Below are positions 33,151-45,300 of a DNA stretch of 64,000 bases, piece by piece. This DNA comes from Alentia gelatinosa (taxonomy: Eukaryota > Annelida > Polychaeta > Phyllodocida > Polynoidae). The stretch is from contig OX465592.1 in assembly GCA_950022655.1 (NCBI GenBank), positions 5,612,044 through 5,676,043 of the forward strand, in the 5' to 3' direction. The translations under genes were made by a program, and so were the position numbers. Each line of letters starts with the position of its first letter. Position 1 is the stretch's first letter. A model generated the notes under the pieces. It saw nothing but the letters and a program-made list of their open reading frames with translations, was not told the origin of the DNA and searched no databases.

Positions 33151-33816
33151 GTAACATGTAGGTTGTAACCTATACCATCCTGTGTATGAAACTGCTTAAA
33201 TCATCTTTTTCATTTGGGCTGAGATCTATACTATATCGGATTCGCTACCTATATATCTGCAAAGCTACCACTACATTCTGAACTAAATTATCAAAATAAT
33301 ATCACCTTCCTAAGGACAAGGGCTATCGAAATAATATCACCTTCCTTACGATCCTTTTCAGAATCTTATATTCATAAAATATATTTCATAATTTCTACAC
33401 TGTTATACATTGTTAATGGAGATTATATATGTATGAGATATGTATACCATATCGTAGTTGCTTAAGCCCAGGTACATGCATCTCTTGGCTCTGTGCCAAG
33501 AGAGAAGACAAGAGGTGGCTGTAGGAGATGGGTGTCGAAGGTTCTGGGCTTTGTTAAGCTTTGTTAAGCTCAAGCTGCTGCTTACCAGAACGAGGCAGCC
33601 TCACTTTGATCCGCAGCGTCCCTTGAGCCTTCCTTCCGGCTGCGACCTTCCCTGCGGGGACTTCCTTTTGGAGGGTATGGTATCCATAGTAACCCGTCAC
33701 AACAGGGTGTTTACAAGGAGATCTACCAGGGGAACTTTTACTGTGTACTTTGTAGACATAGTTCGAAGGAGTTGTACCTAGTTGTTTTCTGAATTCGTTA
33801 TGGTTGTTTGGTTTTA

Positions 33817-34080
33817 TTTCACCCCTGGTAGAAGTTTAGAACAACATTAAAAGATTATATGTAACGATAACCCACGGAAAGTGACAATACTACGCCATGG
33901 TCATGGTAGAGTGATGTGAGATGATGTCATAATCAACTGGGCCAATCAGCGGCCAGGATTTCAAGATATCAACATGGAGATTTAGACGTTCCTAACTGGA
34001 TTTCTGAAGTAATTTGAATTATTCTGAAATCGCCATGCTATTCTAATGTTCCTGAAAGGGGTCAGATAAATCCAGAACCA
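33817..34080 (+). repeat. K cassette, most complete copy
   Basis: TTATTTCACCCCTGGTAGAA...ACGATAACCCACGGAAAGTG...CCAATCAGCGGCCAGGATTT...GAAAGGGGTCAGATAAATCC. Bounded by the same cassette termini as the composite foldbacks. Confidence 0.75.
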
Positions 34081-34132
34081 CTGCATGAGTTATAAAGAAA
34101 GTAAGCAAAAGTAGTTTGTCGTTGGAGAAGGG

Positions 34133-34420
34133 GATTATGATGGACTATAGGGCAAGAGGCTATTGTATTATGGAGGCGGCCATCTTGCCCACCGACTCTA
34201 AGGAAAACACCAGGTGGCGGGTCCAGTTATCAATGGAATTTATCAAAAATATTTTTTGGGGGTTTGCCATAAAGGGGTTTTAGCCTCATCTCACGATTAT
34301 CTAAAGATTATGACAACAGAAAATAGTGATTGTCCCCCGACTACAATGGCGCTATCATATAATTTCCTGGTGAATGATGGCCGAACTAGCAATCACTCTG
34401 TGCCCTATAGCAGCAGGATA
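34133..34420 (-). mobile_element. MITE family W, inverted copy
   Basis: ATTATGGAGGCGGCCATCTT...CACCAGGTGGCGGGTCCAGT...AGTGATTGTCCCCCGACTAC...ATCACTCTGTGCCCTATAG. An ORF across it is an artefact of the element. Confidence 0.85.
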
Positions 34421-34989
34421 ACATTGAGTATATATGAAACATCTTTAAATCAAGAATACTATGGATACCGGCCCCGCAGGCTTTTCGTTTCGGTCAGCAA
34501 TGACAACAATCCGGGTTTTAAATACACTAAGAGTATATTTACACTGTTCTCCGAGTTTAGCTCTCATAGTAGGAGAGTAACAGTAACAGAGGGATTTCTG
34601 AGAAATACTCTCATGCAATGGGTGTTAAGGGATTAAAGTGTAAATGACTCCTACGTGTACCTTGGAAGGAAGGACTCATTGGGCCGTTCCAAAACGCTTT
34701 CCATAGAGGATTATATGATTATAAAATGCGATATATTCGTTGATTTCTGTATAATCTTTCAATTTTTTTTTATTATTATTTTTTTTTTATTAAATCTTAA
34801 TTACAAGTCTTGAGTCTGCTGTTCGAGTTTACACAACTATTCAACAATCTGTTCAGTCCATATACGACGTCTTCTAACTTTAGGGAGTAAATACTGGTGG
34901 ATATTTTCATCTCTCATTTTCATCCGTTCATCTGGGGGAATTGGTTACAGGGTTTATGCTATGCCTCTTGTACATAAGAATTGTTTTTA

Positions 34990-35320
34990 AAGCCTGTTTC
35001 CATTGGCCAACGAAAATGGTGAAGACTTTTTTAGTTCCCCATAACGTCTGCCAGTGGTGGTCATTGACTCCACGTTGGTGACACATAATCCATGAGGGTG
35101 CAGTGGATATCATATTTTCAATGTGTTTCACATGTACATACTGACGGAAATATTTTGAGCCTCCACTGATGCAGTGGGTGGTGGTGTTATTGCGTAATTT
35201 TCGGCAAATTAGTCAGTCACCACTTCAAATGCCTGGCCGTTTCCATTCACCGATCTTGCGTCGGTGGTTCCTGACTGCAGATCGGTGCACAATAATCGGC
35301 CAATGGAAATGGGCCTATCA
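34990..35320. mobile_element. MITE family N, long copy
   Basis: GCCTGTTTCCATTGGCCAAC...TTTTTAGTTCCCC...CGGTGGTTCCTGACTGCAGA...AATCGGCCAATGGAAATGGG. Inner repeats of the same motif suggest an insertion of one N copy near another. Confidence 0.7.
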
Positions 35321-35833
35321 GCAGTGTTGAGACATTAGATTTAGAAGCTGAAATAATCTATTAAGGATGGAGAGGCTTCAAAAATGCATAATTCTTTCTT
35401 GAGTGATATACTTGAAATGTTGATGAATGTTATTTCATTTTATGAGATAATAATTTTAAAATAACTAGTTATATAAAGCCATTGAACTCTGATTTGTATA
35501 CATACCTGTAAATACCATTGTAAATATACTGGGTTAGTACCGAATAAAATTGTGCCATTGCTGATAGCATTGTCCTGAATTGGGCAACAAACCACTTGAT
35601 CTGCTGCTACAGCAACACTTTATCATCATGGTACGGTACTTAAACATCATCCAAATGCCTGCAAACCTGTGTGCTGATGTGGGATTTAATTCACAATTCA
35701 TGCTGTGATACCATCGCTTCAAATGTCTGTGATGTGTGGGTCTTCACAAACAAAGATAGACTACAATGTACTTGAAATAAAAAGCTTGGTTGATTATATT
35801 CGACTCGTTTGTTATTTTGTGGTTATCACCAGA

Positions 35834-36203
35834 GACCTGTTTCAGTAGTTTTGTGACATGTCTAGATGGCGTCTGTGACACCATACGGACAGATCAACAC
35901 AAGTTGCGGCACTTAGGACAAGACAGACCCCAAACATGGTGTGTCCAGTTTCAAAAGTATCAGACAATTTCACTCACTCACATAGGAATGAAGCAATGAA
36001 ACTTCAACACGAGTAAGGGATACATATATCGTATAATCGTTCCAAATATGAAGAAAATTGGCCGCACTGATCCGCTAATATTTGACATCAACTGTGACAT
36101 GCGTTTTGAAACCCGACAAATATTTTTTCGTTGTTGCATGCTCTGTAGGTGCCGCTGTTGATGTCTGTCTAGGCCTAATGTCACGAAACTACTGAAACAG
36201 GTC
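35834..36203. mobile_element. MITE with GACCTGTTTCAGTAGTTT termini
   Basis: GACCTGTTTCAGTAGTTTTG...TGACATG against CATG..TGTCACGAAACTACTGAAAC...AGGTC, 370 bp. A related right end lies at about 5755-5782 (TGTCACGAAACTAGTGAAAC). Confidence 0.75.
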
Positions 36204-36291
36204 CCAGGACCATAGAGTCACCCCTAGACTGGCTTTAGTCCCTGTACCCCCCCCCCCAACCTACTACTCCCCTCCTCGTTGTGATTCCCGG

Positions 36292-36512
36292 GGGGCCATT
36301 GAATAATCTAGGATCTTACATAAAGACACTTGTCTGTCCCTTCTTGGGTTATCGTTTGATGATATTTAAGTTTGTTCGCTAAGACAGTATGAGACATCCA
36401 TAAGGTTGTCCATATGTGTTGAATAAAGTTGACCCACATCGTCCCCGGCTTTCTATGGCATACAGAAAAAGCGTCTCTATGTAAGACCCTAGATTATTAA
36501 ACGGGGCCCTGG
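36292..36512. mobile_element. MITE, GGGGCC...AATCTAGGATC family, copy 2
   Basis: GGGGCCATTGAATAATCTAG ... CCTAGATTATTAAACGGGGC, with TGTTGAATAAAGTTGACCCA inside as in 2831-3053 and 37465-37735. Confidence 0.8.
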
Positions 36513-36689
36513 GCCTTTATCACATATTTTTCACACCATTCACCTCAAGGGTACTTGAGTCCCAGGGAGAGGGATCACTGTGACTATGTCTGAGACTATG
36601 TACCAGCGGCCCGTTTAATTCTCTAGGATCCTACAGTGAGGACTATTTACTCTGTATGCCATAGAGAAGGAGGGACGATGTGGGTTAAC

Positions 36690-37085
36690 TTTATCAGAGC
36701 GTGCTTGTACGCACTAAATACATCGTCTAGAGGTTAGAGTGGTCACATCGAACTTTCAGTGTGCTTCCAGAAAACTATCTCTTTACTGTCTGCATGCTGT
36801 TCACTGTGATAGTGAGAACAGAGCAGGGAGCCAGTGTCTCAGGGTCTTATTAAAGGTATGGCCAGCTAACCATGACCAATCACTCGAGACCAAAATACCT
36901 CAAGACCCACTGGTGCTTGATGTGTTTGGATCCTAGAGTCAGGCAGTTGCAGAAATGGTAAGTTGACTGGCTGCAAGTGGGTTACAGAAAACTATCTATA
37001 GGCTCAATCTAACTCAAACCTTTTAATTGCTATTTATTTATAATTGCACGCTCATTCATCTGTGATGAACATACGTTTAGCTCCT
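36690..37085 (-). repeat. dispersed repeat E, copy 2
   Basis: Reverse complement of the 3271-3690 family, beginning TTTATCAGAGCGTGCTTGTA and ending near TTTAGCTCCTAG. It follows a partial MITE end at 36600-36690. Confidence 0.8.
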
Positions 37086-37464
37086 AGTTCAACACTTATG
37101 AACGGCTAATACTGTCTTAGCCAACAGACTTGAATATTATTACTTTGGACACTTGTTACTAGGTGGGTAATAAAAGTGCACTCCCAAGCCTCTAGGGGGC
37201 TGTCACAATCATGCAGGTAGTTCCCCTTGATCCGCGAGGTGGCACTGCGGTAGTATTAACAGTGCAGCTATTTTTTACTAAATTATTTGTGTATTTAGTG
37301 TGCCCAACTACAACTAATTAGTTGTTTTTTTATTGGGGAGGGGGGGAGGGGAGTCAAATTCCCTTTGGTTTTTCTTTTACAAACTCTCTCACTGTTGCTT
37401 CCTTTCCCATTGATGGACCAATATGTTGGACAGGTATCAACCCCTGGTTTTAATGACCCTTTTA

Positions 37465-37735
37465 ATGGCCCCTTTTAATAATCTTGGATCGTACATGAAG
37501 ACCCTTTCCTGTGCCTCATACAAAGGGTCATCGTTTAATAGTATTTAAGTCTGTTCACTAAGACAGTATTTGCCATCCATAAGGTTTTCTATAAGTGTTG
37601 AATAAAGTTGACCCACATCATCCCTGGATCTCTATGACAAACGGAAAAGGCATACTTCACACTATGTTAAGTTTGTGGAGATTTATATGAGGGGTAGGAT
37701 AAATGTACGATCCTAGGTTATTAAACAGACCCTAG
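37465..37735. mobile_element. MITE, same family, copy 3 with cassette fragment inserted
   Basis: CCCCTTTTAATAATCTTGGA ... ATCCTAGGTTATTAAACAGA. About 45 bp near the right end (ATGTTAAGTTTGTGG...GAGGGGTAGGATAAAT) come from the composite-foldback cassette. Confidence 0.75.
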
Positions 37736-37939
37736 AATGGTAATATGTCCCATCCACTGTAGTAAATAAATCATCACCGAAATGATCAGATTCAAATTAG
37801 TTTGTAATAGGGGTTTAGCAAATGTGGACCTACCCAGAGTCAAATCATAAACATTAGCACCATGATCTGAAAAAAGACTTTAAGATACCCAAGGTTATTT
37901 ACTATATTCCACTAACAATAACAAAGGCCTTTCTGAAAC

Positions 37940-38178
37940 ACTTTAAAGACAAATGCGGGTAGGTATCGTAGTACCATTTATGTCAACACTCAGAATAAAA
38001 TTTGACACTGGTGCTGCCATCTGGTTTCATGAAAATATTGCAGCTTCCCATAGAAGTCAGCCCTTTTTTGCATTTTCTATTTGCTGATATATGAAACTTA
38101 TATTATACACAGTTGTTTGCAAAAATCAATAGAATTTAGAAATCACCCAACTACCAGCATTTGTCTTTAAATTGTGAT
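37940..38178. mobile_element. MITE with AAGACAAATGC.GGTAG termini
   Basis: CTTTAAAGACAAATGCGGGT ... ACCAGCATTTGTCTTTAAAT, 239 bp; one half recurs inverted at 42488-42640 in MPV17L2 intron 1. Confidence 0.75.
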
Positions 38179-38275
38179 TCTATCTCAAGTGAATAATAAT
38201 ATGTGTCATTGGTGGACATCATGTTTGAATATTGGAGTCTACAAGGTGGCACTATCTTCACAATTTTATTTTATC

Positions 38276-38415
38276 TCACCCCAGTATTTTTCTCCATAGG
38301 CTTAACATTAGGAACTCATACTCCACGGCTGTGAAAGTAGTGTATCCAATGCTCAGTGGCTGATTGGATGAGTTATTTTGTCAATTAATGAGGTTTTACA
38401 GGGTGAGATAAAATC
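38276..38415 (+). mobile_element. cassette alone (TCTCACCCC type), no hairpin
   Basis: TTTATCTCACCCCAGTATTT...CATAGGCTTAACATTAGGAA...ACAGGGTGAGATAAAA. Shows that the cassette can occur without the foldback partner. Confidence 0.75.
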
Positions 38416-39019
38416 AGAAATCCATTCGATTAAGATAAGCCATGTGATACGGTGCAACAAAACAAGTTTATTCATCCATCATTTGATTATATGTTTTTTG
38501 ATATTATATATCTTTTGATATGTTGGAAAACAGTCTTTCTGATAGTGCTTTTTTCGAACTGCAAGAATTTCTCTGAATAAATCAGTGACACTGACTTGAG
38601 TAGAGAAACACACACTACTAACATGATTGTCTATTTAACAGTTAACACTGACGATAACCACTTTGATAACACTAAGTATTAGGCATGAAAAAGATTATGC
38701 AGACTGCAGTAGTAACATGATCTGCCTATAGCAGATATATGTTTATCATCTGCTGAAAAATCAATGCTGGGTTCATGTCCCCAAAAGACCTGGTCCTATC
38801 GAAACTATGTTCCATTGTCCTTATATAATTTATCATTATTATTGTAGGCATTGCGGTATGTCTATTACAGTCTGGTTTAACGCCAGAGTAAGGTACAGAT
38901 TATTTATACGACGAAGTCTTGCCTCTAGTTTTTTAGATTGACTTTATTGATAGCTATATAGAAATATTCATGTACATCGGTCTTACATCCCTTCCACGGG
39001 GCAAAAAAAGATTGATGAT

Positions 39020-39305
39020 AATATAGGGCACAGAGTGATTGCTAGTTCCACCATCACCCGCCAGGAAATTGCAATATAGCACAACTGTAGTCGGGAGGGG
39101 GGGGGGGGGCAACCATTGCTATCAGATCTATAGAAGATATTGAGACAGGCTAAAATTCCTCCATCAGAATCCAATACAAATATTTTGGTTAAAATCCATT
39201 GATAATTTGGCCCGCCACCTGGTATTTTGGATGGCATGAGAGGGGGTGGGGGTGGGGGGGGGGGGGGGCAAGATGGCCGCCCCCATAGCAGAAAAGCTAT
39301 GTGCC
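39020..39305 (+). mobile_element. MITE family W, copy with two long G runs
   Basis: AGGGCACAGAGTGATTGCTA...CCACCTGGTATTTTGG...AAGATGGCCGCCCCCATAGC. The GGGGGACAACC and GGGGGCAAGATGG positions have each grown into poly-G runs (about 39098-39111 and 39246-39268). Confidence 0.85.
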
Positions 39306-39336
39306 CTTTAGAACCCACAAGCAGTGGTGAATGGGT

Positions 39337-39657
39337 GACTTGAGGTAGATTGCCCCTGATGACCTTGAAGTAGATTGCCCATGATGACCTTGAGGTATAT
39401 TGCCAATGCTGACCTTGAGGTATATTGCCAATGATGACCTTGAGGTATATTGCCAATGATGACCTTGAGGTATATTGCCCATGATGACCTTGAGGTATAT
39501 TGCCAATGATGACCTTGAGGTATATTGCCCATGATGACCTTGAGGTGGATTGCATGTGAGGACCTTGATGTAGATTGCCCCTGAGGACCTTGAGATAGAT
39601 TTCCCACGATGACCTTGAGGTGGATTGCCCATGATGACCTTGAGGTAGATTGCATGT
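39337..39657 (+). repeat. 25-bp minisatellite, ~13 units
   Basis: Units of GACCTTGAGGTATATTGCC plus AATGAT or CATGAT. Three overlapping minus-strand ORFs (NIPQGHH-type repeats) arise because 25 is not a multiple of 3 and the unit lacks stops. Confidence 0.95.
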
Positions 39658-39779
39658 GTATTATCCTCCCCATCTTTATGGTATTAGTAGTTCATGAACA
39701 ACTCTGAGCTAACCCACATCCGAACGGAGAGAAATATCCATGCAGCTTGATGATATTTACATTGATAGTTCTTAGCTCT

Positions 39780-39952
39780 GACCCTAAACTTGAATAGGTT
39801 TCTGAATTTATCTCACCTTCCACATTAACCAATGGGGCTAACCTTTGTGACTTAATCCCCCATAGAGTATTTTTGCTAAATATTTAACGGGCGTTGATAC
39901 GAGTTCTCAATGATAAGTCTATGGGGGAAAAATACCAGGGGTGAGATAAAGT
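39780..39952 (+). mobile_element. composite foldback G, cassette with half hairpin
   Basis: TAGCTCTGACCCTAAACTTG is the right hairpin arm; the cassette AATTTATCTCACCTTCCACA...AAGTCTATGGGGGAAAAATA...AGGGGTGAGATAAA follows. The left arm has been lost. Confidence 0.8.
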
Positions 39953-41035
39953 ATGGAGACTCTGTATTAGGCGGGTAAAAAGTTGTGCTGCTATCTTACA
40001 GATCCCTGGCGTATGATGGCAGAACTAACAACCACTCCGTTCCCCACAGAGTCACGTAACACCTATAGATAAGAGCCTAACTGAATGAGACTAGTCCTAG
40101 GATTAACCAACGACAAACTCCAATATCGGGTATAGCTTATATGTGGGGGGCACGGCAGGGGGGGATATGCGGCAAGTCTGGACTAGACACTGATAACAAT
40201 AGGTTCCTCCTAGGGATCCTCACTCCAGTTAGAGTGTGTTTCCTACACACGTCGGTAGCGCTAGAACTGCGGCAGACGCCACAGAAGCAGATAGTACTGA
40301 GGCTGGATTGGAGATTTAACTGAGGGACAGAGCGTGTAGTGCAGACATGTGGAGGAGACTTTGAGTGGACTTGAAGCTGCAGGTTGGACGTTTGTGGCGC
40401 AGTGTTGGATAACACCACGTGAGGTAAATCAGACTTTTATCTCTTAAAGAACGTTTCCATTGGCTGATCTTACGGCACCGATCTGCAGTCGGGAAACACA
40501 GAGTGGTGTCTGTATCAATTTACCGGTACACATGTATATAAAACCCGTTTTCCATTTACCGGTGAGTGCATATAAAAGCCCTTTTCCATTAGCTGACAAA
40601 AACGGCAGAGATTTTTTGAGTTCCCTTAAAAAGTCTGTCGGTGGTGCCACCGACTGTGCGTTGGTATAAAATTTATTGGTGAGGGTAGTAGTTTTCACGC
40701 AGTGACCAAGTTTTCACTCAGTGTTCACAGTTTATAGACTTTCAGAAACCCGTCGGTGGTGCCACATTGTATAATATAAGCAGAAAAATTGTTGATTATT
40801 TCCTAGCTGGCTCATTTCCATTGACCGATTTTGCATCAGTAGTGCTTAAAGTCTGTCAGTGATTTCTGACTGAAGATTCGTGATGGAAAATCAGCCAATG
40901 GAATTGGGCTTGACGCCGACTATTTGGCACCGACCTGCAGTCGGGAACCACAGATAGATTTTTTTTTAGTATACCAACGTCAGAGAATTCTCACCGATTA
41001 ATTTGGCAACTCCCTTCCCAGTAGCCCCCTTTCCA

Positions 41036-41830
41036 GCAACCCCCTTTCCGGCGACCCCCTCTCCCGGCGACCCCCTCTCCCGCCAACCCCCTCTCCCACC
41101 AACCCCCTCTCCCGCCAACCCCCTCTCCCGCCAACCCCCTCTCCCGCCAACCCCCTCTCCCGCCAACCCCCTCTCCCGCCAACCCCCTCTCCCGCCAACC
41201 CCCTCTCCCCACAACCCCCTCTCCCGCCAACCCCCTCTCCCCACAACCCCCTCTCCCCACAACCCCCTCTCCTGCCAACCCCCTCTCCTGCCAACCCCCT
41301 CTCCCGCCAACCCCCTCTCCCGCCAACCCCCTCTCCCGCCAACCCCCTCTCCCGCCAACCCCCTCTCCCGCCAACCCCCTCTCCCGCCAACCCCCTCTCC
41401 CGCCAACCCCCTCTCCCCACAACCCCCTCTCCCGCCAACCCCCTCTCCTGCCAACCCCCTCTCCTGCCAACCCCCTCTCCCCACAACCCCCTCTCCCGCC
41501 AACCCCCTCTCCCGCCAACCCCCTCTCCCACAACCCCCTCTCCCGCCAACCCCCTCTCCCGACAACCCCCTCTCCTGACAACCCCCTCTCCCGACAACCC
41601 CCTCTCCTGACAACCCCCTCTCCCGCCAACCCCCTCTCCCGACAACCCCCTCTCCTGACAACCCCCTCTCCTGACAACCCCCTCTCCCGACAACCCCCTC
41701 TCCTGACAACCCCTTCTCCCGCCAACCCCCTCTCCCGCCAACCCCCTCTCCCGACAACCCCCTCTCCTGACAACCCCCTCTCCTGACAACCCCCTCTCCT
41801 GACAACCCCCTCTCCTGACAACCCCCTCTC
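41036..41830 (+). repeat. C-rich 16-bp minisatellite (CCAACCCCCTCTCCCG), ~50 units
   Basis: Variants differ mostly at GCCAA/GACAA/CACAA and CCCG/CCTG. It is open in several frames on both strands (PLPPTPSPANPLSRQ; GERGLAGEGVGGRGG), which is an artefact. It ends 390 bp before the MPV17L2 ATG. C-tract i-motif and G-quadruplex potential is high. Confidence 0.97.
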
Positions 41831-41869
41831 ACAGGAACCTCCTCTCTCAGGATGTAATATAATCATGTA

Positions 41870-42112
41870 TCTCGTTCTCCATGCTCTTACGAGTATTGCA
41901 GTCCATTCTCCATGGTCTATATCCTGTGCGTCATCCATTCTTTTACTGTGTACAAGGGTGAGAGATACAGAAAGCAATTCGTTTTGGTCAAAGAAGTTGT
42001 TCTCCAACTTGTTTGAATGCTACGCGATATTCACTCGTTCATATCACTCTACATCAAACTCATGCAGAGTGAGGACTTTGACCAAAACTTGTTGGTTTCT
42101 TCTTTGATAATG
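41870..42112 (+). mobile_element. foldback with hairpin I upstream of MPV17L2
   Basis: GTTCTCCATGCTCTTACGAG...ACAAGGGTGAGAGATACAGA...AGCAATTCGTTTTGGTCAAA...GACTTTGACCAAAACTTGTT. The 22-bp direct repeat TCTCAGGATGTAATATAATC+AT at 41845 and 42145 flanks it exactly 300 bp apart. Confidence 0.75.
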
Positions 42113-42120
42113 TACGTGTA

Positions 42121-42204
42121 ATTCCTGGATATCATTTGTAGGAGTCTCAGGATGTAATATAATCATATAATATTTGTTAAATTCCTGGATGTTTTTTGTA
42201 GGAG
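42121..42204 (+). repeat. duplicated ATTCCTGGAT...TTTGTAGGAG next to MPV17L2 start
   Basis: ATTCCTGGATATCATTTGTA+GGAG at 42121 and ATTCCTGGATGTTTTTTGTA+GGAG at 42181. Both look like splice acceptors for a 5' UTR exon; the second has the better pyrimidine tract. Confidence 0.6.
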
Positions 42205-42220
42205 CAGACGACATTTGACG

Positions 42221-42395
42221 ATGGCGGGCCCGTGGCTGAAGTCGGCCGTCAACAAGCTGTTCTCTAAGTACCTGCTGGTGACTAACTGTGTGGGCATATC
42301 GTGCATGTTAGCGGCCGGCGATACGATAGAGCAGCGACTTGTACAGCGAGTGATGCACGGAGAGAAGGCCAAGGAGCAGGACTGGGACAGGACAG
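42221..42395 (+). CDS. MPV17L2: MPV17L2 exon 1 (coding)
   Basis: Starts at ATG (context TTTGACGATGGCG) and ends ACAG|GTCAGT in phase 1 after residue 58. It encodes the N-terminal basic amphipathic stretch and first membrane helix (LLVTNCVGISCMLAAGD). Confidence 0.92.
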
Positions 42396-45300
42396 GTCAG
42401 TCTCAGTTCTTAGTATGTTCTGTACAATTCATTTCAAATTACATGTATAGCGGACGTTCGCTGTCTAGAATAAACTATTGCTGAAGAAAGCTTCAAGACA
42501 AATGCTGGTAGTTGGGTGATTTCTAAATTCTATTGATTTTTGCAAATAACTCTGGATAATATAAGTTTCATATATCAGCAAATAGGAAATTTTAAAAAAA
42601 GGCATGTCACGGTACTAATTTCTATGGGAGGGCCATCTGAAGAAGGTAAGTGTATCCCTATGTGTGTAGCCCATATTATCGCTCAAAGGGGGCTATTCCA
42701 CTGCCGTGATTCAACCAGATATTCTCACATGATTCATCCTGACTTAGCGAGTCAATAAATCGGCGATGATCAGCAGATATCACACGTCCTGGTGGAATCA
42801 CCCCCTTTATAGGGAGCCAAAGTGAACCCGCTAAAATGGCAGATACCCGTGCTCAAAACACCATTTTCGGAGGCCAGTAAGAACGAGGTAAGTGCTAAAT
42901 CTATGGGGGTCCGAGGCTAGAATTTTGCTTTTGGTCTTGTTTGCTGCAATTGAAGTGTAGTTTACTACTATCTTCTATAAATAAGTCCATCTCAAAGCTA
43001 TGATGGTAGTTGTTAAGTCTATCAAAAATATAGATTTAAAAATATGGAAAATGACGCATATAATCTTGAAGCTATATAGCCAAAGTACTGAGTGCATATC
43101 TCCGGAAATGGTGTTTTGTGAACTGTGGTTTCAGCGGGTTCACTTTGGCTCCCTATACTGTTGAATATAATGAACATACTTATCATTCCATTTAATGCTG
43201 ACTTAACGGATTAAAAGACCCTCTTCAGAGCCCTCAGAGCCGTCAAACTGACTATTTCAGGTCGGATGTTTGTCTCGGGCATCACCATGGGATCCGTGTC
43301 TCACTTCTGGTATGGCTGGCTCGACCGACGTTTTCCGGGCACCGCTCTGCGAAAATTCGCCAGCAAGATGGTGCTTGACACGGCCATTGGAGTACCTCTC
43401 ACCAACGTGTCATGGTTCTTCAGTACGTACAAATACCCCCTTATATCTCTCACTGTTTTCCAGTACTTTGCCTAACAAAAATAATCTTTATCTCACCCCT
43501 GGTATTTTTCTCCAATAGGCCTAACATTGGGAACTCGTTCTCCATGCCCTTATGAGTATTGCAGTCTGTTCTCCATGGTCTATATATCCTGTGCAACATT
43601 CTTCTTCTTTTTTTAAAAATTTTTTTCGTTCCGTTAAGGTTTACGAGAAACTCCATGGTTAGAAAGCGGTGAATAAAAGACATGCAAGCTAGGCCCCGTT
43701 TTTTGACATCAATATTCATTCTTTTAGTTTGTACATGGGTGAGATAAATGCAGAAAGCAACTCGTTTTGGTTAAAATCATTGTTCTCCAACTCATTTGAA
43801 TGCCATGTGATATTCACTTTGCATCAAACTCATGGAGAACGATGACTTTGACCAAAACCTATTGGTTTCTTCCAATAGTTCATCATGCAAGTGATTACCT
43901 GCTACCTCTGCACATCCCTCAATTAAATATCTTAAAGGCATATCCTATAATTCACGGTGGCGCCACCTGGTGATTTTCATATATTGTCAATTATCAGTCA
44001 TATCTGGTTCTTTGTGATTCATTCTAATTCTAAATGTGTGAATCTAACAATTTGTCCAGTTTATCCAATTTTAATAGGTAAAATAGGCCAATTCGTATTT
44101 GCTTGATTTACATAGGAAATATACTGAAAAATATGTATTTATTAAATTCTTTCAAAAAAAGAAGGACAATGACCTATGAATTGTAAACCTTAAATGTGTA
44201 ATACAATACATTTACTATATTCTGTGAAAATTGAGGAAAATAACCTGGGTTTCACTATTTGAAATTCAACTTTTGAGAATTTCTTTGTTTTTTTTTATAA
44301 TAATCATATAGCATTTATTTCTAAATCCAAAACTAGCACGGTAACCCCCGATTTATAAGCTAGATACATTTATGAGTTCTTCATTTAAAGAGATCATCAT
44401 ATCAAATTTTTAGGAAAATGTCATGGGTTTTAAATTTCAAGCCAAATTGTTGGATATGCCTTTAAGTCCCTCATCTCAATCACTGCTTCATCTGCCCAAG
44501 CTCTATTCAGAATCAATTGATTCCAAATTCTTAGAACTAGGGCTGTCTAGACTTAGTGTCAGGACTTGTTTGTTTTGTTTTCATAAAGAATTGATTCAAA
44601 TTCAATATAATAATAAATTTAAAGAATGAGTTATTCTGTAAACCATGTTGCAGCGATCGGTCTCCTGGACGGCATGGATGCTAAGGAAAGTGCCTGGAGC
44701 TCCATCGTCAAACTGCCACCCATCATAGTGGTAAGTTCCTTTATCTCACCCCGGTATTTTTACAGTGAGGGTTTTAAATTGTCGCTGTCAATTGCAAGGT
44801 GAATTCATCATTCAAATCATATATATGATTCAAAATCATATGTATCAGAAAGAATATTAAAAAAATTGGGTTGTCCTCAGCTCACCTCAAAATCAGTTGC
44901 TACATACACAATATTACCATGATTTCGATCTGAGTGGATGTATTCTCCGCCTAGTTGACGTGTAGTAATACTCCAGGCGATAGCGAGGAGTATTGCGTTG
45001 TGTCAACTACAAGGAGAATACGGCCACACAGATCGAAATCATGGTTATGTTGTATTTATTACTCACCTTTTGAGTAATTATCAGGAAAAAGATCTAATAT
45101 ATAGCACCATGCATTGTTTATGTAAATTAGTTCCTATAACGCCCGTCAGGTGGCCGAAAAAGCCTTATTCTCCTAGGAGATTCCGGAGGTCCGTATTCTA
45201 CTCAGTAGCATTCTGTAAGCTCCATAAGCTTAGCATGCTCTTTTGTTTTTGAAAAAGTGTTTTTTTGTTGTCTTTTTGTAAACAAGCAAAGCTCGTTTAC

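Larger units (their letters stand above)
32043..42220. other. intergenic region between the tail-anchored gene and MPV17L2
   Basis: Mostly dispersed elements and minisatellites listed separately. Stretches with nothing recognisable include about 33160-33450, 34430-34980, 35330-35830, 37140-37460, 38420-38980 and 40090-40440. A 107-codon frame at 33458-33781 is GC-richer but matches no domain, and I do not call it a gene. Confidence 0.6.

Noticed and set aside
33458..33781. 107-codon ORF in a GC-richer patch
   Set aside because: No domain, no splice sites that fit neighbours and no codon pattern distinguishable from the surroundings.
38983..39673. Three overlapping minus-strand ORFs of 111-190 codons
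   Set aside because: They are frame-shifted readings of the 25-bp minisatellite plus a family W MITE.
40966..42007. Several long overlapping ORFs on both strands (GERGLAGEGVGG and PLPPTPSPANP repeats)
   Set aside because: A 16-bp unit without stops opens every frame; the frames share the same tandem array and show no coding signal outside it.
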